Part shown: piece by piece, positions 17,114 through 25,804 of the stretch
Layout of the letters: every line of letters begins with the position of its first letter
Numbering within the stretch: position 1 is the first letter of the stretch
Assembly (NCBI RefSeq): GCF_013085545.1
Contig: NZ_CP039543.1
Location: 2,883,322 to 2,947,321 of the forward strand
Direction: 5' to 3'
Length of the DNA stretch: 64,000 nucleotides
Source of the DNA: Oceanidesulfovibrio marinus
GTDB taxonomy: Bacteria; Desulfobacterota; Desulfovibrionia; Desulfovibrionales; Desulfovibrionaceae
Notes under the pieces: model-generated
The model's input: only the letters and a program-made list of their open reading frames with translations
Database searches by the model: none
What the model was told of the DNA's origin: nothing
Program-made: the position numbers and the translations under genes

Positions 17114-18691
17114 CTAGAGCATCCTGGTATTCTGCGAACCCGCCACGCTCCCGGCGATGGGCAACGTGAAAAAGAAGACGCTGCCCTGACTGCTATGGGG
17201 TTCCACCCAGATGCGGCCGCCGTGGACCTCGACAATTTCCCTGCAGATGGCCAGGCCGAGGCCGGTGCCGGCCGGCCGGTCGGTGAGCGTGTCCCCGAGC
17301 TGGCGGAAGCGCTCGAAGATGGCCTCGCGATGCTCCGGCTGGATGCCGATGCCCGTGTCCGAGACGCTGACAACCACGGTGTCGGCGTTCCGCTCCACAC
17401 GCACTGTTACCTCCCCAGCGGGAGTGAACTTGGCCGCATTCGAGACGAGATTGATAAGCACCTGGAGGATACGGTTGCGGTCGCACCGCACCCGCGGAAT
17501 TCCATTGGTGACAAGCATGGAGCTCTCGATTGGCTTGCCGTCGAAGAGGTTGCCGCAAACGTTGAGCGCATGCTCCACGATCTCGGCCACGTCATACGGT
17601 TCCATGCTCCAGTCCACAGCGCCGGCGTCCAGCTTGTTCAGGTCGAGCACGTCGTTGATGAGGAAGGTCAGCCGTTCGCTCTCCGAGACGATGATCTGCA
17701 TGTTCTCGTCGAGCTGGCGCTTGATCTTGGCGAGCTTGGGGTCGCTGTTGGGCACAAGGGGGAAGACATAGCGCCGGAGCCGCTTGTGGCTGAGCTTGGC
17801 GTAGCCGCGCACCGAGGTCAGCGGCGTGCGCAGCTCGTGCGAGACCATGGACAGGAACTCGCTCTTCATGCGGTTGGACTCCTCGGCGCTGTCCTTGGCC
17901 ATCTGCAGCTGCTGCTGGATCTTGCTGCGCTCGGCCACCTCCTGCTCCAGGTCGCGGCTGTAGCGGGCCAGGGCTTCGTCACGGCGCTGGACCTCATCGA
18001 GCATCTCATTGAAGGTGTGTGCGAGCTGGCCCAGCTCGTCCCCGCCGTACTGCTGGGCGCGTGCGGTGTAGTCCCTGTCGCGCGAGATGCGCCGCGCCGT
18101 TTCCGCCAGGGCCGCGGCCGGCGTGATCATGATCCGCTTGAACACGGTGGAGAGCGCGAAGGCCACGATAGCCGCGGCCACGCACACAAGAAAGGCTAGG
18201 CCGAGGTTGGCGTGCAGGCGGTTGTCCAGCTCCTGCAGGTCGCTCTCCACGTAGAGCGTGCCCACAGGCTCGCCCTCCACGTGAACCGGCAAGTACCGGG
18301 CCATGCTGTGACCGTCCAGGCGCATGCCCTCGCCGAACATGGGGATGCCCAGCCTGGCGAACCCTTTGACCTGCTCCACGTCTCCGCGGGCGTAGGCTGC
18401 GAACAGGGAGCCATTCGCCGCATAAAGCCACCCGCCGCGGATGCGCGGGTTGTTGGCCAGGGCGGAGAGTGTCTCCTCCGCGGCCCCTGCATCCTGAAAG
18501 TAGAGCGCAGCGTTGAGGTTCCCGGCAATAATCCGGGAGATGACGTCCAGATCGCGCTCCATGCCCTTGCGGAAGGAAAGGTAGTCGTTGAGCAACAAGG
18601 TGGTGGAGGCGAGAATCACGGCCGTCATACTGGTGAACATGATCACCAGCAGCAGCTTCCGGCCAATGGAAAGATCGCGAAAGAAACACAT
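17114..18691 (-). CDS. Membrane sensor histidine kinase with CHASE8-like sensor and HAMP
   Basis: 525 residues. A first membrane helix (about 12-32) precedes a periplasmic segment that resembles CHASE8 (IAGNLNAALYFQD, then LANNPRIRGGWLYAANGSLFAAY). A second helix lies near 165-185, followed by HAMP, a coiled coil, HisKA with the phosphoacceptor in SHELRTPLTS, and HATPase with N, G1 and G2 boxes intact (NLVSNAAKF, DTGIGI, GTGLGLAI). It follows YfiR-like and TonB-receptor genes in one operon. In the Pseudomonas YfiBNR system YfiR restrains a CHASE8 diguanylate cyclase; here a kinase takes that place. No response regulator is adjacent. Confidence 0.9.
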   Translation of the reverse strand: MCFFRDLSIGRKLLLVIMFTSMTAVILASTTLLLNDYLSFRKGMERDLDVISRIIAGNLNAALYFQDAGAAEETLSALANNPRIRGGWLYAANGSLFAAYARGDVEQVKGFARLGIPMFGEGMRLDGHSMARYLPVHVEGEPVGTLYVESDLQELDNRLHANLGLAFLVCVAAAIVAFALSTVFKRIMITPAAALAETARRISRDRDYTARAQQYGGDELGQLAHTFNEMLDEVQRRDEALARYSRDLEQEVAERSKIQQQLQMAKDSAEESNRMKSEFLSMVSHELRTPLTSVRGYAKLSHKRLRRYVFPLVPNSDPKLAKIKRQLDENMQIIVSESERLTFLINDVLDLNKLDAGAVDWSMEPYDVAEIVEHALNVCGNLFDGKPIESSMLVTNGIPRVRCDRNRILQVLINLVSNAAKFTPAGEVTVRVERNADTVVVSVSDTGIGIQPEHREAIFERFRQLGDTLTDRPAGTGLGLAICREIVEVHGGRIWVEPHSSQGSVFFFTLPIAGSVAGSQNTRML

Positions 18692-18703
18692 GCCCTTCTT
18701 ATC

Positions 18704-19300
18704 CTAGTTCCCGTCCACCACGCGCGCGAGGCGCATGAGCTTGGAGCTGATAGCGAGCCCTTCGCGACGGGCGGCGTCGGGGTTGATGGCAAATCCCACG
18801 CGGCCGTTTTCCAGGGAGAACTCCAGCACGCCGCCGCGCTGCGCAAAGCCGGAGATATCGCCGACAAAGAGGACGCCGCGACTGCCCAGCGTGGCGAGCA
18901 CCTCGTCGAATCGCTCGGCCCAGTCCCTGCCGACAAAGACGATATGGCACGCCCCGACCTCGGCCGGCTCCCTGGCAAAGTGCACCGCAAGGGGCATGTC
19001 CTTGATCTGTTTGCCTTCCAGCAGACCGAGGGCTTCGCCAAAGGGATTGCGGCCAAGAATGCAGATGCGGAAGGTCTTGGCCTCGCGCATCCTGACCTCG
19101 GACCACTCCACGAACTTGGCGAACTTGTAGAGCAGCGCCACCTTCACTTCCTGCTCCGTGGGCTGGCGCACCTCGCCGGTTCTGGCGGCAATGGGCCGCA
19201 GCACCACATACGCCAGAATGATCATGGCGATGGCGACCCGGCAAAGCCACTCCGGGAAAAGCGATCCGCTGTCTTGCGCGGCGCCGATCCGATGCCTCAT
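18704..19300 (-). CDS. YfiR-family periplasmic protein (DUF4154)
   Basis: 198 residues. A hydrophobic segment at about 22-38 serves as signal or anchor. The DUF4154 core starts at EVKVALLYKFAKFVEW and ends with the FAINPDAARREGLAISSKLMRLA-type segment, both hallmarks of YfiR. Its start codon overlaps the stop of the TonB-receptor gene (TGATG) and the kinase gene starts 12 bases after it. YfiR proteins bind and repress CHASE8 sensor proteins from the periplasm, so the likely partner is the kinase downstream. Confidence 0.88.
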   Translation of the reverse strand: MRHRIGAAQDSGSLFPEWLCRVAIAMIILAYVVLRPIAARTGEVRQPTEQEVKVALLYKFAKFVEWSEVRMREAKTFRICILGRNPFGEALGLLEGKQIKDMPLAVHFAREPAEVGACHIVFVGRDWAERFDEVLATLGSRGVLFVGDISGFAQRGGVLEFSLENGRVGFAINPDAARREGLAISSKLMRLARVVDGN

Positions 19301-21462
19301 CAGAATCGCCAGGTCACCTTTGCGAGCACGCTGCGCTCGATTTGGGAGTCGCCCAGGTAGACGATCCTGTCCTTGAACTCCTCGTGGTGGTTATGGAGCA
19401 GGTTCCTGCCAATCAGCGCGATCTCAAGGGCCTCGTACGGCGACCAGGCGAGCCGTGCATCCATCTCCAGATAGGAATCAACCTCCAGGGATGCGAGCTC
19501 GTCCGTGTACCGGCCGGTCACATCGAGCTCGATACCCGAGGGCAGGTCCATGTGCGACTGCAGCGAGGCCGTGCTCTCGGGGCTGTCCTCCGTACCGCCC
19601 ATGGGCAGCAGGTTGCGGCCCGCCGAGCGCTGCCACGTATCCACGTGCTGGTAGCTGTAGCTCGCATCCAGCCGCCACCAGTCCGTCGCCTCCCACCGTG
19701 CGGAAAGCTCCACGCCGTAGCCGGTTCCCTTCCTGCCGTTGCTGACCTTCAAGCCAAACAGCGCGTAGCCCGGGCCGAGAACCAGGTTGTCGGCCTCCAT
19801 GACCATCAGCTTGTCGTAGAAGTTGACGAAGCCCGCGATATCCAGGCTGAACCTGTCCACGGGCTGCATGCGGTAGCCCATCTCGATGGCCACGAGCTCT
19901 TCGGAGACAAAGTCGTCGCTGCCCTGGACCACGGGGATGACCGGTATGGAGTAGCCGCCGGCGCCTGCGCCGCTGGCCAGGCCCGTAGCCAGCAGTGTCC
20001 TGACCCCGCCGGCCGCGCCGATCAGCGCCGCTGTGGGCGAAAGATTGACGTTTGTAATCGCCATGGCCGGCTCACGCAGGTAGAGCTGGTCACGCTCGGC
20101 GCGCGACGGCGTGCGCACGGCGCGGGAAACGGCCGCCCAGAGCGTATGCCGCTCGCTGGGCGTCCACAGCAGCCGCGCCGAAGGCTGCACCTCGAACCCG
20201 GTGTAGTCGTTGTGCTCCAGCTTGCAGCCCAGGATGAGGGCCAGCCGGTCCTCCCACAGGGTGATCGTGTCGTGCACAAAGGCGCTGTAAATGGATCGCT
20301 GCAGGTGGGACGGCGACATGGTGGCCGACCAGTACGGCTCGCTGGTGAACTTGTCCCAGATGGAGCGATAGCCGATCCCCGCTATCACGTCGTGGCGCGA
20401 GCCGATGGGGAAGTGAATCTGGGAATCGAAGTCCAGGGTGTACGTGCCTTCGGTGGAGGTCTGATCCGGCCCGTACACGCCGCCCTGGAACCGCCGCTTC
20501 AGCTCCACGGCGTCGAAAAACACCTGCACGGCCAGGTTCACGTCGCGACCGAAGTCGTGCTCCAGCCGCGTGAGGATGTTGCCGCCCCAGTATGGAGCGT
20601 CGTACTCGTCCAGGTAGAGGCTGCCCGGCGCGTACGGGCTGGGAATCCAGGTGTTCTGGCCCACGCGGCCGGAAAAGATGTCGGCCGTCACAGTCACGCG
20701 GTCGTTGTCCGTGGGCGTCATGTCGGCGCGCAACCCGCCGCGCAGCGAGCTCCACCCGTCCTGGCCGCGTGAGCCGTCGTCGTGCACAGAGGCGTCGCGC
20801 AGGGCGCCCTTGCCCCAGATGCGGTAGGACAGGTCGTCGCCCACTGTGCCGCCGTAGCGAACCTCGCTGATGCCCTCTTCCGTGCCGCCGGCCGCCACCA
20901 CGAGCCCCCCCTGCGTATCGGCCGCGTTCTTGGTAATGATGTTGATGATGCCGTTGACCGCGTTGGCGCCCCACACCGCGCCGCCGGGCCCGCGGATGAT
21001 CTCGATGCGGTCCACATCCTCCAGCATGGTGTCGCGGATGTCCCAGTACACGCCGGAAAAGGTGGGCGTGTAGATGGTCATGCCGTCCTTGAGCACCAGA
21101 AGCTTGCCCGAAAAGCGTTGGCCGAAGCCGCGGACCGACACGGACCAGGAGTTGGCGTTGATCTGCGCCACATTGACCCCCGGCACGGTGCGCAAAAGAT
21201 CCGGGATGGTGGTGGCGGATGAACGGCGGATGTCTTCGGATGTGATCACGTAGCCGGCCGAGGCCGTCTTGAACAGGGCCTTCTTGGCGCGACACGCCGT
21301 GACCACCTGTAAGTTGACGAGCGTTTCAAGAGAGAGCTCGGTGATGTCCACCTGGGAAGCGTTCGATTCTTCCTGGGCCTGCGCCGCCACCGGCAGGCAA
21401 ACGCAACACATGACAAGACCCAGAATGATGCGCTGCACCATCACGGGCAGCAAATTATCCAT
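19300..21462 (-). CDS. TonB-dependent outer-membrane receptor
   Basis: 720 residues. Signal peptide at about 1-28 (ending AQAQ). The N-terminal ELSLETLVNLQVVTA segment is a TonB-box-like region typical of receptors linked to YfiR. The plug domain follows (VITSEDIRRSSATTIPDLLR, then DRIEIIRGPGGAVWGANAVNG), and then a beta-barrel ending in a C-terminal aromatic residue (KVTWRF). The ligand is unknown. Its coupling to a YfiR protein and a sensor kinase suggests that ligand uptake or envelope state is reported to the kinase. Confidence 0.92.
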   Translation of the reverse strand: MDNLLPVMVQRIILGLVMCCVCLPVAAQAQEESNASQVDITELSLETLVNLQVVTACRAKKALFKTASAGYVITSEDIRRSSATTIPDLLRTVPGVNVAQINANSWSVSVRGFGQRFSGKLLVLKDGMTIYTPTFSGVYWDIRDTMLEDVDRIEIIRGPGGAVWGANAVNGIINIITKNAADTQGGLVVAAGGTEEGISEVRYGGTVGDDLSYRIWGKGALRDASVHDDGSRGQDGWSSLRGGLRADMTPTDNDRVTVTADIFSGRVGQNTWIPSPYAPGSLYLDEYDAPYWGGNILTRLEHDFGRDVNLAVQVFFDAVELKRRFQGGVYGPDQTSTEGTYTLDFDSQIHFPIGSRHDVIAGIGYRSIWDKFTSEPYWSATMSPSHLQRSIYSAFVHDTITLWEDRLALILGCKLEHNDYTGFEVQPSARLLWTPSERHTLWAAVSRAVRTPSRAERDQLYLREPAMAITNVNLSPTAALIGAAGGVRTLLATGLASGAGAGGYSIPVIPVVQGSDDFVSEELVAIEMGYRMQPVDRFSLDIAGFVNFYDKLMVMEADNLVLGPGYALFGLKVSNGRKGTGYGVELSARWEATDWWRLDASYSYQHVDTWQRSAGRNLLPMGGTEDSPESTASLQSHMDLPSGIELDVTGRYTDELASLEVDSYLEMDARLAWSPYEALEIALIGRNLLHNHHEEFKDRIVYLGDSQIERSVLAKVTWRF

Positions 21463-22141
21463 TCGGCCCTATCCCCTGATCCATTACCCACGACCCGTTC
21501 AACTCAAATCGCCCATCCTTGCATCGCATGAACCCGTTCTCCATCGGACAGGATGGTAGGCTTAAAATCTCTGTGATAAATATGCAAGTCCTTAAAAACG
21601 TTCATACCTTTTCATCGCAAAAGCTGTATACGCCAACCCCTGACATAGCACTTCGGGCATGAGCCTACCCTATTTTTATTGGGTGTGCCGGAACAGAACC
21701 AGCGTGTGGTTCTCGGCTCTGTGATTTATCCCTCACGCATGGAACATCGCCGGCAGTACAAAATCACACCGCGATGCTCCGCAATATGCACCTGCTTCAT
21801 TGCATGCATAATTCAACACTACTACTTGAGATAGATAATTTTTGCTGGCTTTCACGCAGCGACTTGCAATGTTCTAGACTTCTCTCGGCTGGAAACGCAG
21901 CCCGCCCATGTAGCGACGCGCCGACCCCGCATAACACGGAAATATCCATAACAGTGACAACTGCGCAATTGCATGTACACGCCATCCATTTTTGTCCACA
22001 ATGTGTGCGAACATGAAGGATTGTCATTCTCGATCCCGCCAGCGTATCGCCATAACCTCATAATATACTAAACTCTTACGAAACCGGCAGGGATTGTGAA
22101 TCGGCAGGGGCGTACCCACAGCGCCATCCGGAGGCCAGGCC
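21463..22141. other. Non-coding stretch between TonB receptor and trmO
   Basis: No convincing gene is present; the short frames here lack ribosome sites and family features. It is AT-rich compared with its surroundings. A perfect inverted repeat AGAACC-N7-GGTTCT lies at 21695-21713 and an ACCC-N10-GGGT hairpin near 21667-21684. A TATACT -10-like element lies at 22064-22069 before trmO without a clear -35. Confidence 0.4.
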
Positions 22142-22591
22142 ATGACCATACCCTACAGCCCTATTGGTTTCTTCAAGACGCTCCACAAGAACGTGGCAGG
22201 AACGCCGGACCAGCCCAGCGACGCCATTGGCATGCCGGGAAACGTCCTGGTTCTGCCGGAGTATCAGGGCGGCCTGCAGGACCTCGTGGGCTTCTCCCAC
22301 GTCATCCTGCTCTACCACATGCATGAAGCCGCACCCCGGGGCACAGAGCCGCGCGGCGTCTTCGCCACCCGTTCCCCTGCCAGGCCCAACCCCATCGGGA
22401 TGTCGGTCCTGCGCCTCAACGCCATACGTGACGGCGTCGTGCTTCTGGAAAACGTGGACGTCCTGGACGGAACGCCTGTGCTGGACATCAAGCCATACAT
22501 CCCGGACTTCGACGTCTGGCCGGCACACTGTCCCGACCGGACCGGAGCCGGCTCCACGCCATACCGCAGCGGCGAAAACGCCGCCTGCTGA
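22142..22591 (+). CDS. trmO: TsaA/TrmO-like protein (tRNA threonylcarbamoyladenosine N6-methyltransferase family)
   Basis: 149 residues covering one TrmO N-terminal beta-barrel domain. Diagnostic blocks are present: SPIGFFKTLHKN at the start, DLVGFSHVILLYHMH near 47, TRSPARPNPIGMSVLRL near 76, and LDIKPYIPDFD near 118. The family uses SAM to N6-methylate t6A37 of threonine tRNAs. The protein lacks the C-terminal domain of E. coli TrmO, as do many short homologs, so its exact reaction is less certain. It overlaps no neighbour and is followed 26 bases later by a hydrolase gene. Confidence 0.85.
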   Translation: MTIPYSPIGFFKTLHKNVAGTPDQPSDAIGMPGNVLVLPEYQGGLQDLVGFSHVILLYHMHEAAPRGTEPRGVFATRSPARPNPIGMSVLRLNAIRDGVVLLENVDVLDGTPVLDIKPYIPDFDVWPAHCPDRTGAGSTPYRSGENAAC

Positions 22592-22617
22592 ACACTGCAT
22601 TTGCGGAGGATTGCGAT

Positions 22618-23343
22618 ATGTCGACCATGCTTCTCGTTCACGGCGCCTTCCAGGGCGGTTGGGTCTGGTCCGAGACGGCCGCGGCCCTTGCCCAGCGCGG
22701 ACACACCGTGCACAGGCCCACCCTGTCCGGCTGCGGCTACCTGCACCACGGATTCCGCAACGGCTACGACCTCAATACCTACATCCAGGACATCTCGAAC
22801 TACATCCAGTTCGAGGGCCTCGACGACTTCACCCTGGTGGCGCACAGCTACTCCGGCATGATCTGCGGGGCCGTGGCTTCGCGCACGCCGCACCTCATCA
22901 ACCGCGTCATCTATGTGGACGCGCTGCTGCCGGAGACGAATCGCTCGTTTGTGGACATCGCCGGGGAAGGCTTCCGCCACATGCTGGAGGCGCACAAGAC
23001 CAAGGGCGGCCGGATCATGCCGTGGCCGCTGCAGGTCTTCGGCGTGCCGGATGAAAAGGCCGACTGGTTCCGCACGCGGCTGTGCGACTTTCCCGAGTCC
23101 GCGTTCTCCACGCCCTTCCCGGGCGAGTTCGACCCCACGGCCGTGCCGGCTGCGTACATCACCTGCGAGAAGACGCCCAGCCCGTTCATCCGCGCCATGG
23201 CCGGCAAGGCGGAACGCTACGGCTGGCACCTGTCCACGCTGGACTCCGGCCACTGCTCCATGACCAGCCACCCACAGGAGCTGGCCGCCATGCTGGACGA
23301 AATCGCGCGTATGGAGCTGCCCGCCTCCGCCAACGCGGCCTGA
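22618..23343 (+). CDS. Alpha/beta-hydrolase, esterase-like
   Basis: 241 residues starting with the LLVHGAFQGGWVW block (oxyanion-hole HGxxxG type). The nucleophile elbow is AHSYSG near residue 82, and the catalytic histidine is in LDSGHCSMTSHP near 216. The pattern resembles the plant MES-type and related bacterial carboxylesterases. AGGA-type ribosome site upstream; probably co-transcribed with trmO. The substrate is unknown. Confidence 0.85.
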   Translation: MSTMLLVHGAFQGGWVWSETAAALAQRGHTVHRPTLSGCGYLHHGFRNGYDLNTYIQDISNYIQFEGLDDFTLVAHSYSGMICGAVASRTPHLINRVIYVDALLPETNRSFVDIAGEGFRHMLEAHKTKGGRIMPWPLQVFGVPDEKADWFRTRLCDFPESAFSTPFPGEFDPTAVPAAYITCEKTPSPFIRAMAGKAERYGWHLSTLDSGHCSMTSHPQELAAMLDEIARMELPASANAA

Positions 23344-23499
23344 GCGGACCAGGAGACCGGCAACCATGGCCGGAACGCGCGTCGTTCGGACGGCTCGCGT
23401 CCATAGTTGGCGCCCGTGGTTGGCGCGTGGAGTCGCCATCTCGAAGACTACGTTCCTCAAGAACGCGGCCCGCACAATGAACAGGAACTGGAGAAGCCG

Positions 23500-24243
23500 A
23501 TGAGCCTGCACGCGACATTGCACAAGAATTTGCAGCACTTCCGCCTGGAGCTGCGCCTGGACTGCGGCGACGGCGAGCTGCTGGCCATCGTCGGTCCTTC
23601 CGGCTCCGGCAAGACCACTGTGCTGCGCTGTCTGGCCGGGCTGGAGCCCCTCGACGACGGCGAGATACGCTTTGGCCAGGAGACCTGGTGCCAGGGAAAC
23701 CGCCGCCACATGACGCCCCAGCGCCGGCGCGTCGGCCTGCTCTCCCAGGACGCCCTGCTCTTCCCGCACATGACCCTGCTGCAGAACGTGCGCTTTGCCG
23801 CCGCGCAGGACATGGTCCCGCCCTCGGCTCTGCTCGCATCCATGGGGCTGGAGCACCTGCAGGACTGCAAGCCGCACGAGGTTTCCGGCGGCGAGCGCCA
23901 ACGCGCCGCCCTCTGCCAGGTGCTGGCGCGCATGCCGCGCCTGCTCCTTCTGGACGAGCCCTTCTCCGCCCTCGACGTGGAGAACCGCTTCATCCTGCGC
24001 AAACGGCTGCACGCCATCCGCACCACGTGGAAGATTCCGGTCATCCTGGTCACGCACGATCTGGCCGAGGCCACGGCCATGGCCGACACGGTGCTCTCCC
24101 TGCGCAACGGCCGCGAGGACCCGGCCTGGCTGGAGCGGCAGCTCCGCCTGCTGCACGGCGAGGAGTCGCTGGAAACCGCCGAGCCCGAACCATCATCCAC
24201 CTGCTACAACACCATCGACGCCCGCTACGGAGCCCTCTCATGA
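23500..24243 (+). CDS. ABC transporter ATP-binding protein (ModC/CysA-like)
   Basis: About 247 residues from the ATG at 23500, preceded by GGAGAAG; an upstream in-frame start at 23407 would add 31 residues without family similarity. Walker A is GPSGSGKTT, signature VSGGERQRAALCQ and Walker B LLLLDEPFSALD, with the H-loop in VTHDLAEA. No C-terminal oxyanion (TOBE) domain is present, unlike E. coli ModC. The stop overlaps the start of the binding-protein gene (ATGA). Confidence 0.9.
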   Translation: MSLHATLHKNLQHFRLELRLDCGDGELLAIVGPSGSGKTTVLRCLAGLEPLDDGEIRFGQETWCQGNRRHMTPQRRRVGLLSQDALLFPHMTLLQNVRFAAAQDMVPPSALLASMGLEHLQDCKPHEVSGGERQRAALCQVLARMPRLLLLDEPFSALDVENRFILRKRLHAIRTTWKIPVILVTHDLAEATAMADTVLSLRNGREDPAWLERQLRLLHGEESLETAEPEPSSTCYNTIDARYGALS

Positions 24244-25007
24244 AAAAGCTCGCAACACTCGTTCTGGCCTGCCTTGTCCTTTTCGGCGCAACGCAGCTTG
24301 CCCGTGCCGACGACTCCCTGACCATCGCCGCCGGCGCCGGCTACAAGAAGCTGGTCACGGCCCTGGGCAAGGCATTCACCGCGGAAACCGGCATCGAGAC
24401 ACAGCAGATATACGGCAACATGGGACAAGTGACCGCCCAGGCGCAGAACAGCGGCGTGGTGGATACGGTCATCGGCGATAAGCGCTATCTGGACGGCTCG
24501 GACCTGCCATTCAGCACGGAATACGTGATCGGCAAGGGCAAGCTCGTGCTGGCCGTGGCCAAGGGTGTGTCGCTCCCGGCCGTGTTCGACCTCAAGGTGC
24601 TGGACGCAGAAAGCGCGCCCAAGGTGCTGACCGATCCCGCCGTCACGCGCATCGCGCACCCTGACGCCAAGAAGGCCATCTACGGCCGGGCGGCCACGCA
24701 GTTTCTCGCCAACACCGGCCTGGCCGAGCAGCTCGAGCCCAAGCTCATCGAGGTGGGCACGGTGCCGCAGGTCTCGGCGTACGTGGTCAACGGCGAGGTG
24801 GACCTGGGATTCATCAACCTCACCGACGGCTACGCCATCCAGGACCGCGCGGCGCGCATCATTCCCGTGGACGAAGCGCTGTACGAGCCCATCACCATCG
24901 TGGCCAAGACGTTGAACGGCTGTCCGTCGCCGGATATTGCCAAGCGTTTCGGCGAGTTTCTGCAAACGGACACCGCGCGCGCCATCGCCACGAAGCACGG
25001 GCTCTAG
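24240..25007 (+). CDS. ModA-like periplasmic binding protein of unknown ligand
   Basis: 255 residues with a Sec signal peptide (cleavage after ARA), then a type II binding fold beginning SLTIAAGAGYKK. It aligns with ModA/WtpA proteins through the ETGIETQQIYGNMGQVTAQAQ region. In those proteins the two anion-binding loops carry serines (SSLT and GSSG types); here they read AGYKK and GNMGQ, so molybdate or tungstate is doubtful. The gene order is ATPase, binding protein, permease, with 4-base coupling to the ATPase gene. Confidence 0.8.
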   Translation: MKKLATLVLACLVLFGATQLARADDSLTIAAGAGYKKLVTALGKAFTAETGIETQQIYGNMGQVTAQAQNSGVVDTVIGDKRYLDGSDLPFSTEYVIGKGKLVLAVAKGVSLPAVFDLKVLDAESAPKVLTDPAVTRIAHPDAKKAIYGRAATQFLANTGLAEQLEPKLIEVGTVPQVSAYVVNGEVDLGFINLTDGYAIQDRAARIIPVDEALYEPITIVAKTLNGCPSPDIAKRFGEFLQTDTARAIATKHGL

Positions 25008-25019
25008 GATATCGCGGCC

Positions 25020-25703
25020 ATGCTGGACGTGATCGGCGTGCTTTCCGACCAGGCAGTGGCCGGACCAATGCTCCTCAGCCTGCAGACGGCGGCCGTGGCC
25101 GCACCGTGCCTGGCCACGGTCGGCGTCTGTTTGGGGTATCTACTGGGCCGCGGCCGCGGACCGTGGATATCGGCGCTGGACTTCCTGGTCACGCTGCCGC
25201 TGGTCTTCCCGCCCATCGCCACAGGCTTTCTGCTGCTCATGCTGCTGGGCCGGCGGGGATTGCTGGGAGCCATGCTCTCGGAGCGGCTGGGCGTGGAGTT
25301 CGTGTTCAGCTTCTGGGGCGTGGCGCTGGCCTCCTTCGTGGCCGGGCTGCCCCTCATCGTGAAGCCGGTGCAGGCGGCCGTACAGCGGGAGACCGGCCGG
25401 CTCATCGAGGCGGCCTACGTGCTCGGCAAGTCGCGGTTCACGACCTTTCTTCGGGTAGTGCTGCCGTCCATCCGCCGCAGCGTGTGCGTGGGGCTGTTCC
25501 TGGCCCTGGCGCGCTCCCTGGGCGAGGTGGGCGTCACGCTCATGCTGGGCGGCAACATCGTGGGCAAGACCAACACGGTCTCGCTGGAGATCTACAATGC
25601 GGTGTTCACCGGCGAGTACGACCGCGCCTTTGCCCTCGTGATTGTCCTGGGCATCGTCTCGCTCATGCTCGTGGCCTCCACGCGGCGGCTGGCCGTAAGC
25701 TAA
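25020..25703 (+). CDS. ABC transporter permease (ModB/CysT-like)
   Basis: 227 residues with about five to six helices, the size of ModB. The EAA coupling loop is visible as EAAYVLGKSRFTTFLRVVLP near residue 135, and the family segment ARSLGEVGVTLMLGGN near 175. It starts 12 bases after the binding-protein gene and completes a three-gene importer. The next gene is convergent. Confidence 0.88.
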   Translation: MLDVIGVLSDQAVAGPMLLSLQTAAVAAPCLATVGVCLGYLLGRGRGPWISALDFLVTLPLVFPPIATGFLLLMLLGRRGLLGAMLSERLGVEFVFSFWGVALASFVAGLPLIVKPVQAAVQRETGRLIEAAYVLGKSRFTTFLRVVLPSIRRSVCVGLFLALARSLGEVGVTLMLGGNIVGKTNTVSLEIYNAVFTGEYDRAFALVIVLGIVSLMLVASTRRLAVS

Positions 25704-25804
25704 CGCCCGCCACTCTTCCTCCACAAGCCCCGCCGCATCCGGAATCACCAACCTACGCCCGGACCAGACGGAATCTACAGCCGCGTCCAAGTCCTGTCCC
25801 GGGC

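Noticed and set aside
23500-25703. Molybdate transporter modCAB
   Set aside because: The genes resemble modABC, but the binding protein lacks the anion-binding serines, the ATPase lacks TOBE, and no molybdate-type regulatory site was seen, so I left the ligand open.
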